A DNA stretch of 41,353 bases from Plantago elongata (GCA_036897095.1 JAYMSP010000785.1:1-41353); one strand, 5' to 3'. Counted from the stretch's first letter, positions 10,901 to 22,330 are shown. Notes: generated by a model from the sequence alone, not told the origin. Program-made: numbers and translations.

Positions 10901-13900
10901 ATTTCCTAGAACGGGTGCTGGTACTGATACAACGCAGTATCCACTAGGTATCCCTGCAATTTAACACTATCCAACATCTAATTACTAACAATTTTGTGTT
11001 AAGTCATTCATGCAGTAAGCAGCATCTTTATGAAACATTCTGGCATAGTCAGTTTGACCAGACAAAAGAAAAATATTAACATAAGAACGATTTATCAGCA
11101 CTGAGGTGCTGATCCCAAGAAACACATACACAGAGTTGAAGCACATCCAAGAAATGTATAGGACCCTAGAGGTTATAGATATTGATTATGAACCAAATCT
11201 CAGAGTATGTTCAACTTTCTACAAGCCCCAGCTACAAGCTTGCCACATAGGAAAAGAAAACAAAGTATTTACCTCCTTTAGTGCTAGTATAATTTCCGTG
11301 AGGAAAGAACTTGTGATATCGTGCCTTCTTGTTTTGCATCCTTCCTACAGACAAACATGAAAAGATCAAGTAAATCAATTCCAATTGTGACATTTATTAG
11401 TGAAGAAAATGTATTCTATAATGTCAGCCGAGATTCAGTATTCCACTATTACCTTAGTGTCATGAATAATCAAGAAGTATAAACAATCAAGTCTGTGACG
11501 CTTAGCCGAAATATGACAAGAGGGCAACACTTTAATCATCAAATCCCGAACGTCTTCGAATTTTCTTGAAGTGTAATCATCAGACAACTGAACATAAATT
11601 TTTCAAGTCAAACGAACAAATGTGAGGAAAAATAAATGAAAAGAAAACATATACATATAAAGACAGGGGATTAAGGGAACATGACCTTTATAAAACAAAA
11701 AAAAAAAAGCCCTCTACCTAAACCAATCATCTGCAATCTGAACTGAATCAAATTTCTGTTGTTTGGGAATTGGGTAAACAAGATAAGATCTGAACAGAAT
11801 CAAATTTATGTTCTTTGGGAATTGGGGAAACAAGACAACAAACCCGAAAGTTTTTTGCTTAGGTTTTAGTATCAGTATAATATGCCACAGTTTCCAACAC
11901 ATTAATCCCGGAAGGGAAAGAACTGATTGTCAATTTGTTTGGATTTTTTCATAACATTTTATCCTAATACATGGGTGTTCACATAACTGAGACCTGAAAA
12001 CTATATCCAATTAAGCAATTCGATTACAAATTCAGATCGACTTTCAGTTATTCAGCCCTGAAACCCGGGAATACCCTGATGCCATATTGAAAGTTGTTTC
12101 AATAATTTATTAAGCCAATTGTAATATTTGCATTTTTTTTTAATTCTGGAATGTGTACTACAAATGGGGGGGGGGGGGGGGGGGGCACTTTTCACAAAAT
12201 AGATTTTTTTTTCTTTTTAACCTATTGGTTGGAGGTGAAGCATCTTACCAACTGAGTTGCGCTTCGTTGTCTTCACAAAATAGATTGTATTGTATAATTG
12301 TATTAATCTACGATCTGATCAGATCCGGATTGGATTTCAGATCGAGCTAAACATTTTTTTATGCAATTAGAAGATCAACAATGGTTCCCCATTTACCCCC
12401 ATGGTGACTTGAACCACCGTGCTGCGTTAAAATAACATTTTCTAACAAATGCATCAATTAGAAGAGAGCAACGGTAAAAACATAATGTCACATCATCTTT
12501 TGCTAAGTATATGGAAAATTTGTTAACCAACCTAAGCAATTGAAATGGTTCAAAACATAAAACTTGCTAGCCGTAAGAACTCTGATGAGTGATGAATACA
12601 AAAAACTACCTGAAGTATCAAAGAAAGTACTCTGTAAGCCTTTTTCTGGATGAGACCATTAGCTTCCTGAAATATAGTAAAGGCTGTATTAACTTAAACT
12701 TGCATGAAAATCACAAGAATCGAGCATTACATATACAATAGAACGTGGTAGTACAGGAAAATGTGACGAACCTGCAATGCAGGTAGTACTATTTGTTCAA
12801 GTAGCAAGTCAATTTCCTTGGAATTTAAACCAGGTAGAAATGAAACAGAAAGGTCAAACAGCTGTGCCCTGTACAGTAGAAGCTTAGTTAAGTTTTGAAT
12901 ACTGTCACACCGTATTCCAGCTCCTTACCACTGATATGGGAGTTGTGAGGGCTGAGGAATATTAAGGTACGTATACCGATCAAACGGCGCACCTTTTTGT
13001 TAAGAGAGAGCCTTTCTGCATTAAGTTATCAACATTCATGGGATCAGAAGCTTCAGAGTTCAGAGATGCACCCTCCCGGGTGACTTCCAGAAGCTTTTGC
13101 AAGGTTTTTCTGAAAAGACGCGAAACCACTTTCTCATCCGCTATTGAAGCAAAGTCACCAATTGTTTTCTGCAACAAATAAGGAGGTTGAAACTATTGTA
13201 ATCCAATTTACGGATTGTAGAAACAAACATAAAACCCAAATCAGAGAATAGTAAAATCCAGCCAACATCTCCAAGCATAAGACTAGGATGCACTGGATAC
13301 CTGAATGACGCCACTGATATCATTGGAGGATTCAAAATGCACTTCAGAGAGAGCACTCAGCAACTCACGAGCAGAGGATCTCAAAGCACCCAAGTTAGCA
13401 GTTGCAACATCCAAAGTATAGAGTGCCATAGCCCTTTCTTCCGCATCGCTTGCATCACCTGTCATATTATTCTCATTTCCTTCCAGTATTTTCTTATTTT
13501 GCTGAATGAGGATCCGCAAGCTGGAGCATATTACAGCCCGGACATCTGACTCTTCTCTAAGAGCGGTACACAATTCTTTCTCCAGACCCTTAAAACTCTT
13601 AGAAGTATCAGTGGGGTAGTTGCAAAATGATGGAAGCAGTGACCACAAAGAATAAACAATCCCATCAATACTCCTTGAATACATATTCCCTTCATGGTTA
13701 AGCTGGCAAAGTATAGCTTGTTAAGTACGGAGAAAGAGAAAAAAGATATTAATAATATGCTGAGGGATGAAGAGATTATAACCTTTATAGACTTCTGTTT
13801 CATTGCTCCAATCATGGGTAATACTGAATCTTTAAAGAATCTCAAATTAGCACCAACAATATACTGTTTTAGAATATGAAAAAGCCATAGATTGGCCTCA

Positions 13901-16900
13901 GACATGTCCTGAACTTCCAAGTTCAAAGGTAGACACTTCAAAAAATTCTCAGGTCCCATGGCTCTAAGGGCTGCTCCTACACACTCATGCAACTGCAACA
14001 TACAAATAAAAGGACAAAAAAAATCACTATAAAGAATCCAGATATAATTAGATAGGGAAAGGAAGCTGAAAAAACATGATTAGGAATAAACGTGCATCTC
14101 CCAAGGGAATTTCTATGGCCCTTAAGACATAATAAATGACTACTTATTTCACTTGGCAGGATTTTAATCACAAATAGTCACAACATATGCATAGAATCCC
14201 AATTCTGGAATTCAAGTGATGTACTGCAAAGGAGAATTATCAAAACAACCCTGCAACTAAAATTTCGAGAAAGTTTCATCCATTATGCAATGGAAACTAT
14301 CGACAATCGCCAACAAAATATATAATGTAAGGGCCACTTGGACAGAAAGAGTAATGTCCTGAATGATGTGCTGTTACAGACAGGTCAAATGATCTCATGA
14401 ATTACCTGTTTCCTGAATGTGAAGTCCTCATCTCGCAATTTCTGAATATCCGCTAAATTCGTAAGTGCTCCTTCGAACAGGTAAAAAGAAGAAATCCCTG
14501 CAGTGCCAAAATTAGTACAATGTTTTAAAGAAAACTTCAAGACACCAAACCTAGGAATCTCTATGCAACATTGTTGAGGTACCTAATTTCTCAAACATGG
14601 CAGAAATGACTTGAAATGACATATTCCAAATACTTTCATAGCGATAACCAAGTAAGCTCTTAGTAGTTACACAAAGTTTTTCAATCACAGTTGCACCAGA
14701 TTTCCCTGTGGCGGTATTGTATGTACTTAGATCAACACCCTGTTTGATCAAGTTATCATCAACACAAGTATGTATCAAATCTATATATGTCTTCACTGCT
14801 TCCACCAGGGCCTCTTCGTGTCCAGAAGTCAAAACATCTGGAAAAATCCCAATAGCTTCAGTGAAATGCATCGAGGTACTCATGCCAAAACTTCAGGTTT
14901 AATGCAATACAGGAATATTGTTGAATACTTGAGTTGATATACAGGATTGTAATTCGTAAACTTTAGGATATAAACATAAAACCTGTTAGTGCACTGAAGA
15001 TGACAGGAAGCTTCACAACACAAATCTGCCTATCGAGCAAATAAACTGTTTTCATGCCATTGCCAAGCAAGCGGGCAGTAAATGTCATACTATCAGCAGA
15101 CAATTCATTGGTAGACAGCATCGAAGCAATTGAGCATAACAAATCAACAAGCAATTCTCCATCAACTTCTTCAATAATTCTACACCGGCAGAGGTTATTC
15201 AACGCATCTGTTATCCGTTTTGTGACAAGGGTCTGTCTTATCTCCAGTAAAGATTTGTAGTGCTTTAAGATTTTGTTTAATGAGATTGCCGACATGAAAG
15301 GAAGACAAGTTTTGAGTGTATCCAGCACGTAAAGTACTTCCTGAGCCCCTTTGGTCTGTTCCGGATCATTTCTATTTGATCCTCCAGCAAGCAGAAGAAA
15401 CCTCTCGAAGACACTAGTTATCGCTTCACTAGCGGGTGCCAGCATTGGTGCAAGTGCAATGACTGACCGAAACTTTTGCAGAACTTCAGAAATACATATA
15501 GCCGCACATCTTCTTACCTGAATTTAACGCAACTAACTACATGAGCTTTACTCTAGAGTAGAATAAGCTAACTTATAGTTATTTACAGCACTCGTACAAA
15601 ACTCAACTTAACATCTGCAAAGAGATGGAGCAAAATAAACAATTTTCTGTTCATGAAACTCAGCTTCTAGGCATTTCTTATTCTTTACATACCTCATATA
15701 ACACATAACTTGACCTAGCATCTACCAAGTGATGGAGAAGAATAAACTAATTCGATCATGTAAAACTCAGGCCCTAGTAATTTCTTATTATTAAGAGAGC
15801 CGTCATAAAGCAAAACTTCACCTAGCATCTACAAAATGATAAGCACAGCAAAAGAATTTAACTTGGGCTCCTGAGCATTTCTGGTCTACAGAGAGAGAGC
15901 AGAACAAACAAATACATAAACAGAGACAAAGCACAATAAATAAATTTGATTATGAAAACTCAGCTCTCAACAAGTTCTTATACTTCATGGTACACGCATA
16001 AAATAGCCTTGACATATCAGAATCAACTTCTTCATAGTTCTCTTCTCTTATGCTAATTGTACTCATGTAAAACAGCATTGATATATTCTTCAGCATACTC
16101 CTCTCTTATGCATATGGTATTCATATTAAACAGTCCTATCACAATATACTAGTAATTTGAACATGAAAACTCAGCTCTTAATGTCAATTGCATGATAGAT
16201 TGGCTTGGTTGAATTGGGGTAACTTTGGCTTAATCAATACTCTTTGAGCACTCACTTGCAGAGAGCATAATAACAAACAAATTAGATTATGAAAACTTAG
16301 CTCCTAACTCCTAAGCCTTTCCTATTCTTCCGTAATCACTTACTCACCTATATTGAGCATAATTAACAAATCTGATCATGAAAATCCAGCTCCTAGGCAT
16401 TTCATAACCTTCATAAAATCAAACATATCATCTACAGAGGGATGGAACAGACCTGTGACCGATCATCCGTAATATAACCAACAACGACACCATACAATTG
16501 CGAGATATCACTCCAGGCAACCTTATGCCTCAATGTCAGCAGCGGCAAAGCAAGCTTCAGCGCCTGAACAATCACATTAACTTCCACCGGCTTCGCTAGA
16601 ACAATCTTCATCACAAGCTCAGATAGATAAGCATACTTGCTCTCGAGTACAGCAGGGAAATTGAATCGGTGAATGACGATAGACAGAATCGATAAGAGAG
16701 AATCGACGAGGTGGAGAGGAGGATCGGCGGCGGAGGATAGGAGGCGATCGAGAGATGAACAGGTGGCGCCGAAGTAGGCGATGGCGGTGAGAGGGAGGTT
16801 TTGGTCCTTGAGCTCCTGTGACATCGCACCAATAGCGGCGCATACGTGGAGGTGGCGTTCGTTGTTAGGGTTGCTGAATTTGGAGAGAACCTCGGAGCAG

Positions 16901-16953
16901 AAATCAACATCGCCGGAGTGTGGTGGATACGGCGGCGCATCCAGCTCCATCAT
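7962..16953 (-). CDS. RRP12: RRP12-like protein (NUC173 family ribosome-biogenesis factor)
   Basis: RRP12 is a HEAT-repeat protein needed for pre-rRNA processing and ribosomal subunit maturation and export. Exons in transcript order: 16453-16953, 14983-15517, 14583-14837, 14406-14497, 13783-13992, 13301-13702, 12993-13168, 12772-12868, 12610-12666, 11453-11587, 11273-11344, 10393-10506, 10153-10314, 9923-10051, 9441-9542, 9272-9351, 8701-8829, 7962-8553. They keep frame through 3840 nt (1279 aa), similar to plant and yeast RRP12. The NUC173 region should lie roughly at 380-580 (around FRKQLHECVGAALRAMGPEN). SNRNDPEQTKGAQEVL and KIFSDIDDEE also fit the family. The tail from about 1083 on is charged: acidic stretches with DDEAEMDSEGR, then a Lys/Gly-rich end (KKGKGKGGKR), probably nucleolar targeting and RNA binding. 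Two ATGs lie side by side at the start; the first is used here. The gene looks intact, with all GT-AG introns. Confidence 0.9.
11736..11839 (+). repeat. 52-bp tandem duplication in an RRP12-like intron
   Basis: Two adjacent units of about 52 bp begin ATCTGAACTGAATCAAATTT and ATCTGAACAGAATCAAATTT. Both contain TTTGGGAATTGGG and AAACAAGA. They differ at a handful of sites. They lie in the long intron between 11588 and 12609. Confidence 0.85.
12166..12185 (+). repeat. Uninterrupted run of 20 G
   Basis: Twenty consecutive G bases lie in an AT-rich intron of the RRP12-like gene. On the transcribed (minus) strand this is a C run; the + strand could form a G-quadruplex. The SINE target duplication starts 5 bases downstream (12191). 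Long G runs are prone to sequencing length errors. Confidence 0.9.
12206..12271 (-). mobile_element. Very short tRNA-like SINE, 3'-shortened, with 15-bp target duplication
   Basis: Identical 15-bp direct repeats (TTCACAAAATAGATT) flank it at 12191-12205 and 12272-12286. On the minus strand it reads GACAACGAAGCGCAACTCAG, TTGGTAAGATGCTTCACC, then TCCAACCAATAGGTT and an A-rich tail. The B-box and CACCCTTTAGCCGTTT end seen in other copies are missing, yet an A-rich 3' end and a perfect duplication are present. It therefore probably integrated in this short form. It is inserted in the intron between exons 9 and 10 of the RRP12-like gene, in the same orientation as the gene. Confidence 0.8.
12380..12435 (-). 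repeat. Possible SINE/tRNA-like fragment with B-box-like segment
   Basis: On the minus strand, GCACGGTGGTTCAAGTCACC resembles a tRNA B box (GGTTCAANTCC) and is followed by CATGGGGGTAAATGGGG. I see no A box, tail or direct repeats, so this is only a hint of a different retroposed fragment in the same RRP12-like intron. Confidence 0.25.
15600..16450 (-). repeat. Diverged tandem repeats filling intron 1 of the RRP12-like gene
   Basis: The 935-bp first intron contains repeated, diverged blocks of about 80-120 bp. Each has a CATCTACAGAGAGATGGAG-like segment, then an AAACAAATTxGATTATGAAAA segment, then CTCAGCTCCTAGGCATTTCTTATTCTT. Recognisable blocks start near 15613, 15718, 15820, 15885, 16250 and 16345. 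The last one reaches the exon 1 donor. The array probably grew by local duplication. Confidence 0.65.
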
Positions 16954-17196
16954 TGCCGGCGGGAAGTGAGAGTAGAGGTTAGGGTTCAGTGGAGGTTTAT
17001 CGTTAGGATGTATAGAGGAGTAGAGGCTCTAATGAGAAAATATCAGAAGGCCTACAAAATACACGTTTCAAGCTCAAATGCTCAATTGTATTTTATTGGA
17101 GTTATAATTGTAGCCCATGGTTTATCAACTTTTCAAATAACACCCTGAGTTGTTTGGTCCTGAAATTTAATCGATAGGAATTCAATCAATATGACT

Positions 17197-17350
17197 AGGC
17201 TTGGTTCTTTTCGACTGAAAACTATGTAGTTTAGTTCTGTTCTGTTTAAATTTGCTTAGTTTATATTATATATTACTATTGAGTCAGTACATTTTCATTA
17301 AATTTATTTTAGTTCGATCCAGAAAATTACAGTTGAAAAGAACATAACTT
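17197..17350. mobile_element. MITE-like inverted-repeat copy (CAGTT-rich family)
   Basis: The left end reads AGGCTTGGTTCTTTTCGACT and the right end CAGTTGAAAAGAACATAACT, which are imperfectly inverted over about 20 bp. The interior is AT-rich with TTAGTTCTGTTCTG. No coding capacity is visible. It lies just upstream of the RRP12-like gene's 5' end. Confidence 0.6.
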
Positions 17351-17534
17351 TCATACTAATTAAGTAAATAAATTTTAATTGAATTTTAAAATTTTATATA
17401 TTTTATATAAATTTTTGTAAGTAATATAGTTTTAGTTGAGTGGTTAATAAAAACGAATATTGTTTCGACTGTAGTGGTAGGGTAAAATATGAAAATATTT
17501 TTGATTCAATTTAAGTTGACAGTTAATTGTAAAG

Positions 17535-17622
17535 ATCCGGACCACTAATGAATCGAACTCTGACCTTTCAGACAGGTGTAGTTACTCATTAACAAGACTT
17601 TACTATACCAATTCAAGTACAC
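17535..17622 (-). mobile_element. Possible tRNA-derived SINE of a second family
   Basis: The minus strand reads TTGGTATAGTAAAGTCTTG, then ACTACACCTGTCTGAAAGGT, then CAGAGTTCGATTCATTAGTG. The last part contains a convincing B box (AGTTCGATTCA). The A box is weak. It differs from the GACAACGAAG family. No tail or target duplication was found, so it may be only the 5' part of an element. Confidence 0.4.
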
Positions 17623-17749
17623 GTTTAAATTTAAAATTTTTATAGGTGAATTTAAGAAAAATAAAATGTATTTTTTTTTCCGGATATTTAACCGTGGCAA
17701 TAAAAACCCAAACATACATGACGATATCATCATACCACATTTAAGCCCA

Positions 17750-18165
17750 TTAGACCAGGTGTGAGCCCAGATATTATGGGCTAGAGTATATATCCAAGAT
17801 GATCTGGGGCAGTGTAGTGGACTGCACTACGAAGGGAAAGTGGCACTGTTTCGGCTCACTAAGGAAGAGATGGTCCAATTATTAGGATGTAATTTCACGG
17901 GGAAATTATTGTCGTAAATCAAGTTGGAAGTCAAATTTTTAATAAAGACCTTTTATAGAAAAATATTAAATTATCAAGTATAAATGTAACAAAAATATTA
18001 TTATTATAAAGTATAAATATACAATTTTCACATCTAAATTTGTACATTTAGTGTGATAATATACAATTTTTTATCATAAAATGTAAATGATATTACACTC
18101 GTTTTTTTGAATTGTTATTCCAAAAGAGTACCTTCCTAAATCCCTTCATAATTTCACTTAGTAAG
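17750..18165. other. Intergenic, no gene seen
   Basis: The sequence contains two small inverted repeats (AGCCCA...TGGGCT near 17765-17783 and GTAGTG...CACTAC near 17815-17830), then an AT-rich stretch. I see no coding region or recognisable element. Confidence 0.5.
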
Positions 18166-18182
18166 TTGGTATGGACTGATGT

Positions 18183-18303
18183 TATGTACTCTTTAACTGT
18201 AAACTCATTCGGTTTATTTCAGTTTAACTCAACTCAATTTAATTATATTTTATACGACAATTTAGTTTAAGTCAAAAAAACTGCAGTTGAAGAGAACGAA
18301 GCC
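18183..18303. mobile_element. MITE-like inverted-repeat copy (CAGTT-rich family)
   Basis: The left end is TGTACTCTTTAACTGTAAAC and the right end CTGCAGTTGAAGAGAACGAA followed by GCCT; the ends are inverted. The interior has TTTCAGTTTAACTCAACTCA. The right terminus is one of the best preserved of the family and suggests a terminal consensus of AGGCTTTGTTCTCTTCAACT. Confidence 0.6.
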
Positions 18304-18503
18304 TGATTTATATCATTTGGTGTGAGAAAGGCGTTATGTAATTTTTATTTTATTTCGAGTCTTTTTGTGCTACTTATAAGATATCTTGATGATATTATAT
18401 TTTTCTAATTAAAAAAAATATCAACTAATTGATTTGTTAAATACAAATACTTCTATAAAAATCTACTGACTTATTAACTACATAATTAGATATCAACTAA
18501 GTC

Positions 18504-18680
18504 TATGTTTTATTCAACTTCAATTTTATGGGATGTACTAAACTAAACCGGACTCAACTGAATTGTAGTATAAAATATAATTAAGCATAACTGAACTAAA
18601 CTGAATGAGTTTGCAAGTAAAGGGAACAGTCCAGTTCAAAACAGTTCAGCTTAAAATTACAGTTGGAGAGAATAAATCGT
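18504..18680. mobile_element. MITE-like inverted-repeat copy (CAGTT-rich family)
   Basis: The left end is CTATGTTTTATTCAACTTC and the right end CAGTTGGAGAGAATAAATCG. The interior carries CTGAACTAAACTGAATGAG and CAGTTCAAAACAGTTCAGC. It is longer than its neighbours, with an extra CAGTTCA-rich segment before the right end. Confidence 0.55.
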
Positions 18681-18764
18681 TAGTAAAGTAACTCATTTAA
18701 AAAAAAAGCGTAAAAATTGGTTAGCATTTGAATTGTATATAGAAAGATGATTTATTTAACCAGT

Positions 18765-18880
18765 TCTAACTGAAAACTCATTTAATTCAGTTTAATTCAT
18801 TTTTATTTAGTTATTTTAAACTACAATTCAATTCAGTTTAGTTAAAAAAAAATTGTATTTGAAAATAACAAAGCCTAATT
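18765..18880. mobile_element. MITE-like inverted-repeat copy (CAGTT-rich family)
   Basis: The right end ATTTGAAAATAACAAAGCCT matches the family terminus, and the interior has AATTCAGTTTAATTC and CAATTCAATTCAGTTTAG. The left end is decayed (AGTTCTAACTGAAAAC). With the copies at 18183 and 18504 it forms a cluster of three within 700 bp. Confidence 0.5.
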
Positions 18881-18909
18881 CATATAGACAAGACACTATT
18901 CAATACAAC

Positions 18910-18927
18910 CGGTTTATTAATAAACCG
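18910..18927. repeat. Perfect 18-bp palindrome
   Basis: CGGTTTATTAATAAACCG is its own reverse complement. It stands alone in AT-rich intergenic DNA near a smaller inverted motif (TCGGTCACCGA near 18944). No function is evident. Confidence 0.8.
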
Positions 18928-18929
18928 TA

Positions 18930-20515
18930 CCAACTATAAGGATCGGTCACCGACCATAATTCGGCCATTACAATCACTCCGAAATCTGAATGGTAGAAAA
19001 TTGTGCATTTTCCATAACAAAATTCAATCGGGTGGGTAAACGCAGCCGGGAAGAGGTCATTAGTCATTACATTTGGTAATCTATCAAAATTACTCCGGAA
19101 GATAGTAAACCATAAATGATGTCTTGTTGTGTCCTCTCATTATCTGTTCATACTAAGCAAGTAGGATTTTATCAATTTACCTCATCTCTCACAATGTAAG
19201 AAGCCAAAATGTCCATAACAGATAGGATTGACTGCACTTTGAATAAGAACGTCAAATGATTAAGTAAAGACATACTAATTATTTGGTCCAATGATTTGAC
19301 GAATAAGATTTCATGGCCTGCAACAGCTTGCTCAAGTCCTAGTCGTGTCGATATTGACCTCTGATCGATCGATAACAGATCAACAACACTACTTCAAGTG
19401 GATTGCATTCAATGACGTAGGGTTATCTATTAATTACTAGTCTGCATTAAGGTAATCAATTCTATCAACTAGCTTTCTGTTAAACAGTTCAACCTTAATT
19501 ACTACGCAAGACTTCTTCATCTGATCACTTAGTTGGTTGAGCTCAATTTATGCATGTTTGGGAATTTCAAATGCATACATGTATCATGTATGTTGTTGAG
19601 TTAGCCTGTTGGAGATCGTAGAGTAAATTTAATTTATAGCACTTGACAAGTTTGAATTTATGTATGTGAGACCATCCATGGTAAACTGTAATGACCAAAC
19701 AATTGGTTGTGGCATTTTAATTGATCTGCAATCGCGCATTGCAACCGTTTTTCTCTATTGTGATGACTTTCCCGACTGCAGTCGTGAGTATTTTTTAATT
19801 ATTTTTTATTTTTTAATAATTTTATTATTATTTATAGTTACATTAATACAAATATTAAAAATTGGAGTTAAACAAGATGTTTTTTTTATTGAATACGAGT
19901 AAAATAGTGAAACGGTACAAAATGACGAACGTATAAAGATAAAGGGTGAAATTTTATGTGTGAAAAAATATATCTTCACAGGTTATGTTTGTAGGTCTCG
20001 AAAAAATATAAACGGCGATATAATTTTTATATATTTTTAGTTTAAAAATAAATAAATATAACGAAAATAAAATAAAAAATGAGTTGGGCCCCACATGGGT
20101 CCAACCCAAAAATGATCACTCAATCGGTTGTTGGGCAACCAATTAAGTGAACTCCTTCCCACAAGGCCATAATCGCACCACAATGAAAAAAAAATTGGTC
20201 GTGAAGTGGTTGCCGCATGTGTCACGACTACACCATAGTGTGCAGTCTGAGTTACGTTGCATCTACTTGAACACAACTTACACCGATTGGTTCAAACCTA
20301 ATCGGAATTTATATTTATCTCATGCTTAGATAATCTAGTTTGAAATTCAAATACATCAGCATGAGGTTATGAAGAAGTGTATATGTGTAATGTTTGTGTG
20401 TGTGTCTGTGTGTGAAGTATAATGAATACTAATGTATACAGATGTACTCCGAATCAATCTGAACCAATCCTTTTCTAGTTCAATTCTTTTACCGAATTTG
20501 ATTAAAAAGAAAAAA
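18930..20515. other. Intergenic, no gene supported
   Basis: The stretch is AT-rich with a short TG-repeat run near 20395-20415. A small open frame on + at 19660-19902 has no recognisable domain beyond chance similarity and is not called. No transposon ends were identified. Confidence 0.5.
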
Positions 20516-20518
20516 GGA

Positions 20519-20780
20519 GTTCCCCTTCGTGCCGAGTTTATTTTCCCGCAAAATCAGACATAAGTTTTAAGAGGAAAGTGAATAAAGTATGAGAGAAGGT
20601 GTGATAAAGTAAAAAAAAGAGTTAATAAGATAGGAGAGAAGGTGATAAAGTAGGAAACGTAAATTAAGTAGAAGATGTAATGTATAGAAGAGGAGATAAA
20701 TTTTTATATAAGGGATGAGAAGATGAAATTGAGAGGACTCAAAATGAAACAAGGGAAGATGAAACTGAGACAGAGGGAGT
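20519..20780. mobile_element. Stowaway-like MITE (diverged)
   Basis: The right end, read inward on the minus strand, is ACTCCCTCTGTCTCAGTTTC followed by ATCTTCC. The left end is AGTTCCCCTTCGTGCCGAGT followed by TTATTTTCC. These are the familiar CTCCCTCCGTC-type plant MITE termini. The interior is purine-rich with GAGAAGGTGATAAAGTA repeated twice. The element is about 262 bp and non-coding. Confidence 0.65.
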
Positions 20781-20832
20781 ATGTTTACTTGTATAATCTA
20801 ATAAAAAAGTTTAGGATCGGGGTGGTTACATG

Positions 20833-21442
20833 TAGGGATGGGTGCGGGACGAGTTCGGGAAGAATTCGGGATTAAACTTCGGGTACCCGATAATTCGGGT
20901 TTGAATTTATACATTTCAATCCCGATCCTAATTCTGACGGGTATCCGATCGTAAAAGATCGAATCGAGATCAGACTACCCTATCTGGTAATTATTATATA
21001 TGTAATAATTTTATTTTATAAACTAATTCTCTTGCATTTCATTGAAGGAATAAGAGAGGTCTATTACAATAATAGCTCATGGGAATATAAAGATATTTAC
21101 AGTGAGCTAATATACAAACATCTTCAGTTCTTCACATAGGAAAATTGAAAAATAGTTCTGAATGAATGAATATTGAGGATACAAATTAGTGGAGTACTTA
21201 TGTGTTAAATGAGGATGGACAGTAACGTATATAATTATGGACATAAAGATTTTATACATCCTAACATGGATCATGATTTAATATTTTTTAGAAAAATATA
21301 AAATAACTAGATATTCGGGTACCCGTCGGGTTTCGGGAATAAATAATTTATTTCCAATCCCGACCCGTAATCTCAATAAAATTTTCGTATTTTCTTTACG
21401 AGTACCCGATCCCAAAATACCCAAATCCTTTTTCCACCCCTA
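20833..21442. mobile_element. Non-autonomous hAT element with perfect 8-bp target duplication
   Basis: Identical 8-bp repeats GTTACATG flank it at 20825-20832 and 21443-21450, as hAT transposases produce. The ends are TAGGGATGGGTG and its near-inverse CCACCCCTA. Subterminal regions on both sides repeat CGGGTACCCG and TTCGGG motifs, probable transposase-binding sites in inverted arrangement. At 610 bp with no open frame, it is a non-autonomous derivative that must have been moved by a hAT transposase from elsewhere. Confidence 0.9.
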
Positions 21443-21450
21443 GTTACATG

Positions 21451-22330
21451 CACTTAGCCTCTTCACAAGTGGAGTAATTATGTCTTACTTGTCTAATGTT
21501 CTTGTTAGGCGTGCAATATACTCATTTAAACATAGTGACTATGTATATGTAGTCCTCTCCAAAAAATTATAAATATATAATATATTTAATTATAAATGAC
21601 CTCCAAGTAAATATACCTTACATTAGTTACAATTATATACTCCTTGTCAAAAGTCAAAACAATTTCTCTTTTATCCGCATCGGGTTCGCTATGTATCCAA
21701 CCCAAATAGCTAACCCTAATACCACTTCACATTTTATAACATATATGTATAAAGTTAATCCACACTATCATCGATATCCGTCCACTAATTAAATATACCT
21801 TGATGTAACATTTTTACAGTACTAACAAACTTAAATCAAGTTTGACCATGTAAAGTTTAATTAATATAATATTTTATATTTTAATATTTATAATTACGAT
21901 TAATTAATTCAACGGCGAAAAGTTAAAAGGTAGAGTCCATATCATGTTTAATAGTAGTGTATATGCGAAACGATTTAGAAATACATAAATTATCCTTAAA
22001 TTAATACTCCCGAAAGAGAAGTAACTTTGGCAGGATATATACAAATACCATTCAAAAGTATTGTATTGTCGTGTTCACACAAAGAGGATAAACAACTGAT
22101 GACCACTTCATGGCTGCCGTGCAAATTGGCACCATTACATTATCAGAATGTTCTCAAATTGAGGTTCACATTGTAAGGAAAAAATCAAGGAATTCTGTAG
22201 CCAATTGTGAGGCATGACAAGTCCATGACATTTTAATTCAATTTATCTTCAGCTATATAAAACCAATTACGGAAGTTTAATATAATGAACTTAAGAAAAT
22301 GTTATGTATGTAACCATGTAAAAAAAGTAA
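21451..22330. other. Intergenic, nothing recognised
   Basis: AT-rich sequence without supported coding regions, clear repeats or transposon ends. Confidence 0.5.

Noticed and set aside
19660-19902. 80-aa open frame on +, with a hydrophobic C-terminal half
   Set aside because: No recognisable domain, no splice-linked neighbours, and the hydrophobic part comes from a TTTTATTATT-rich stretch. It is best explained by chance in AT-rich DNA.
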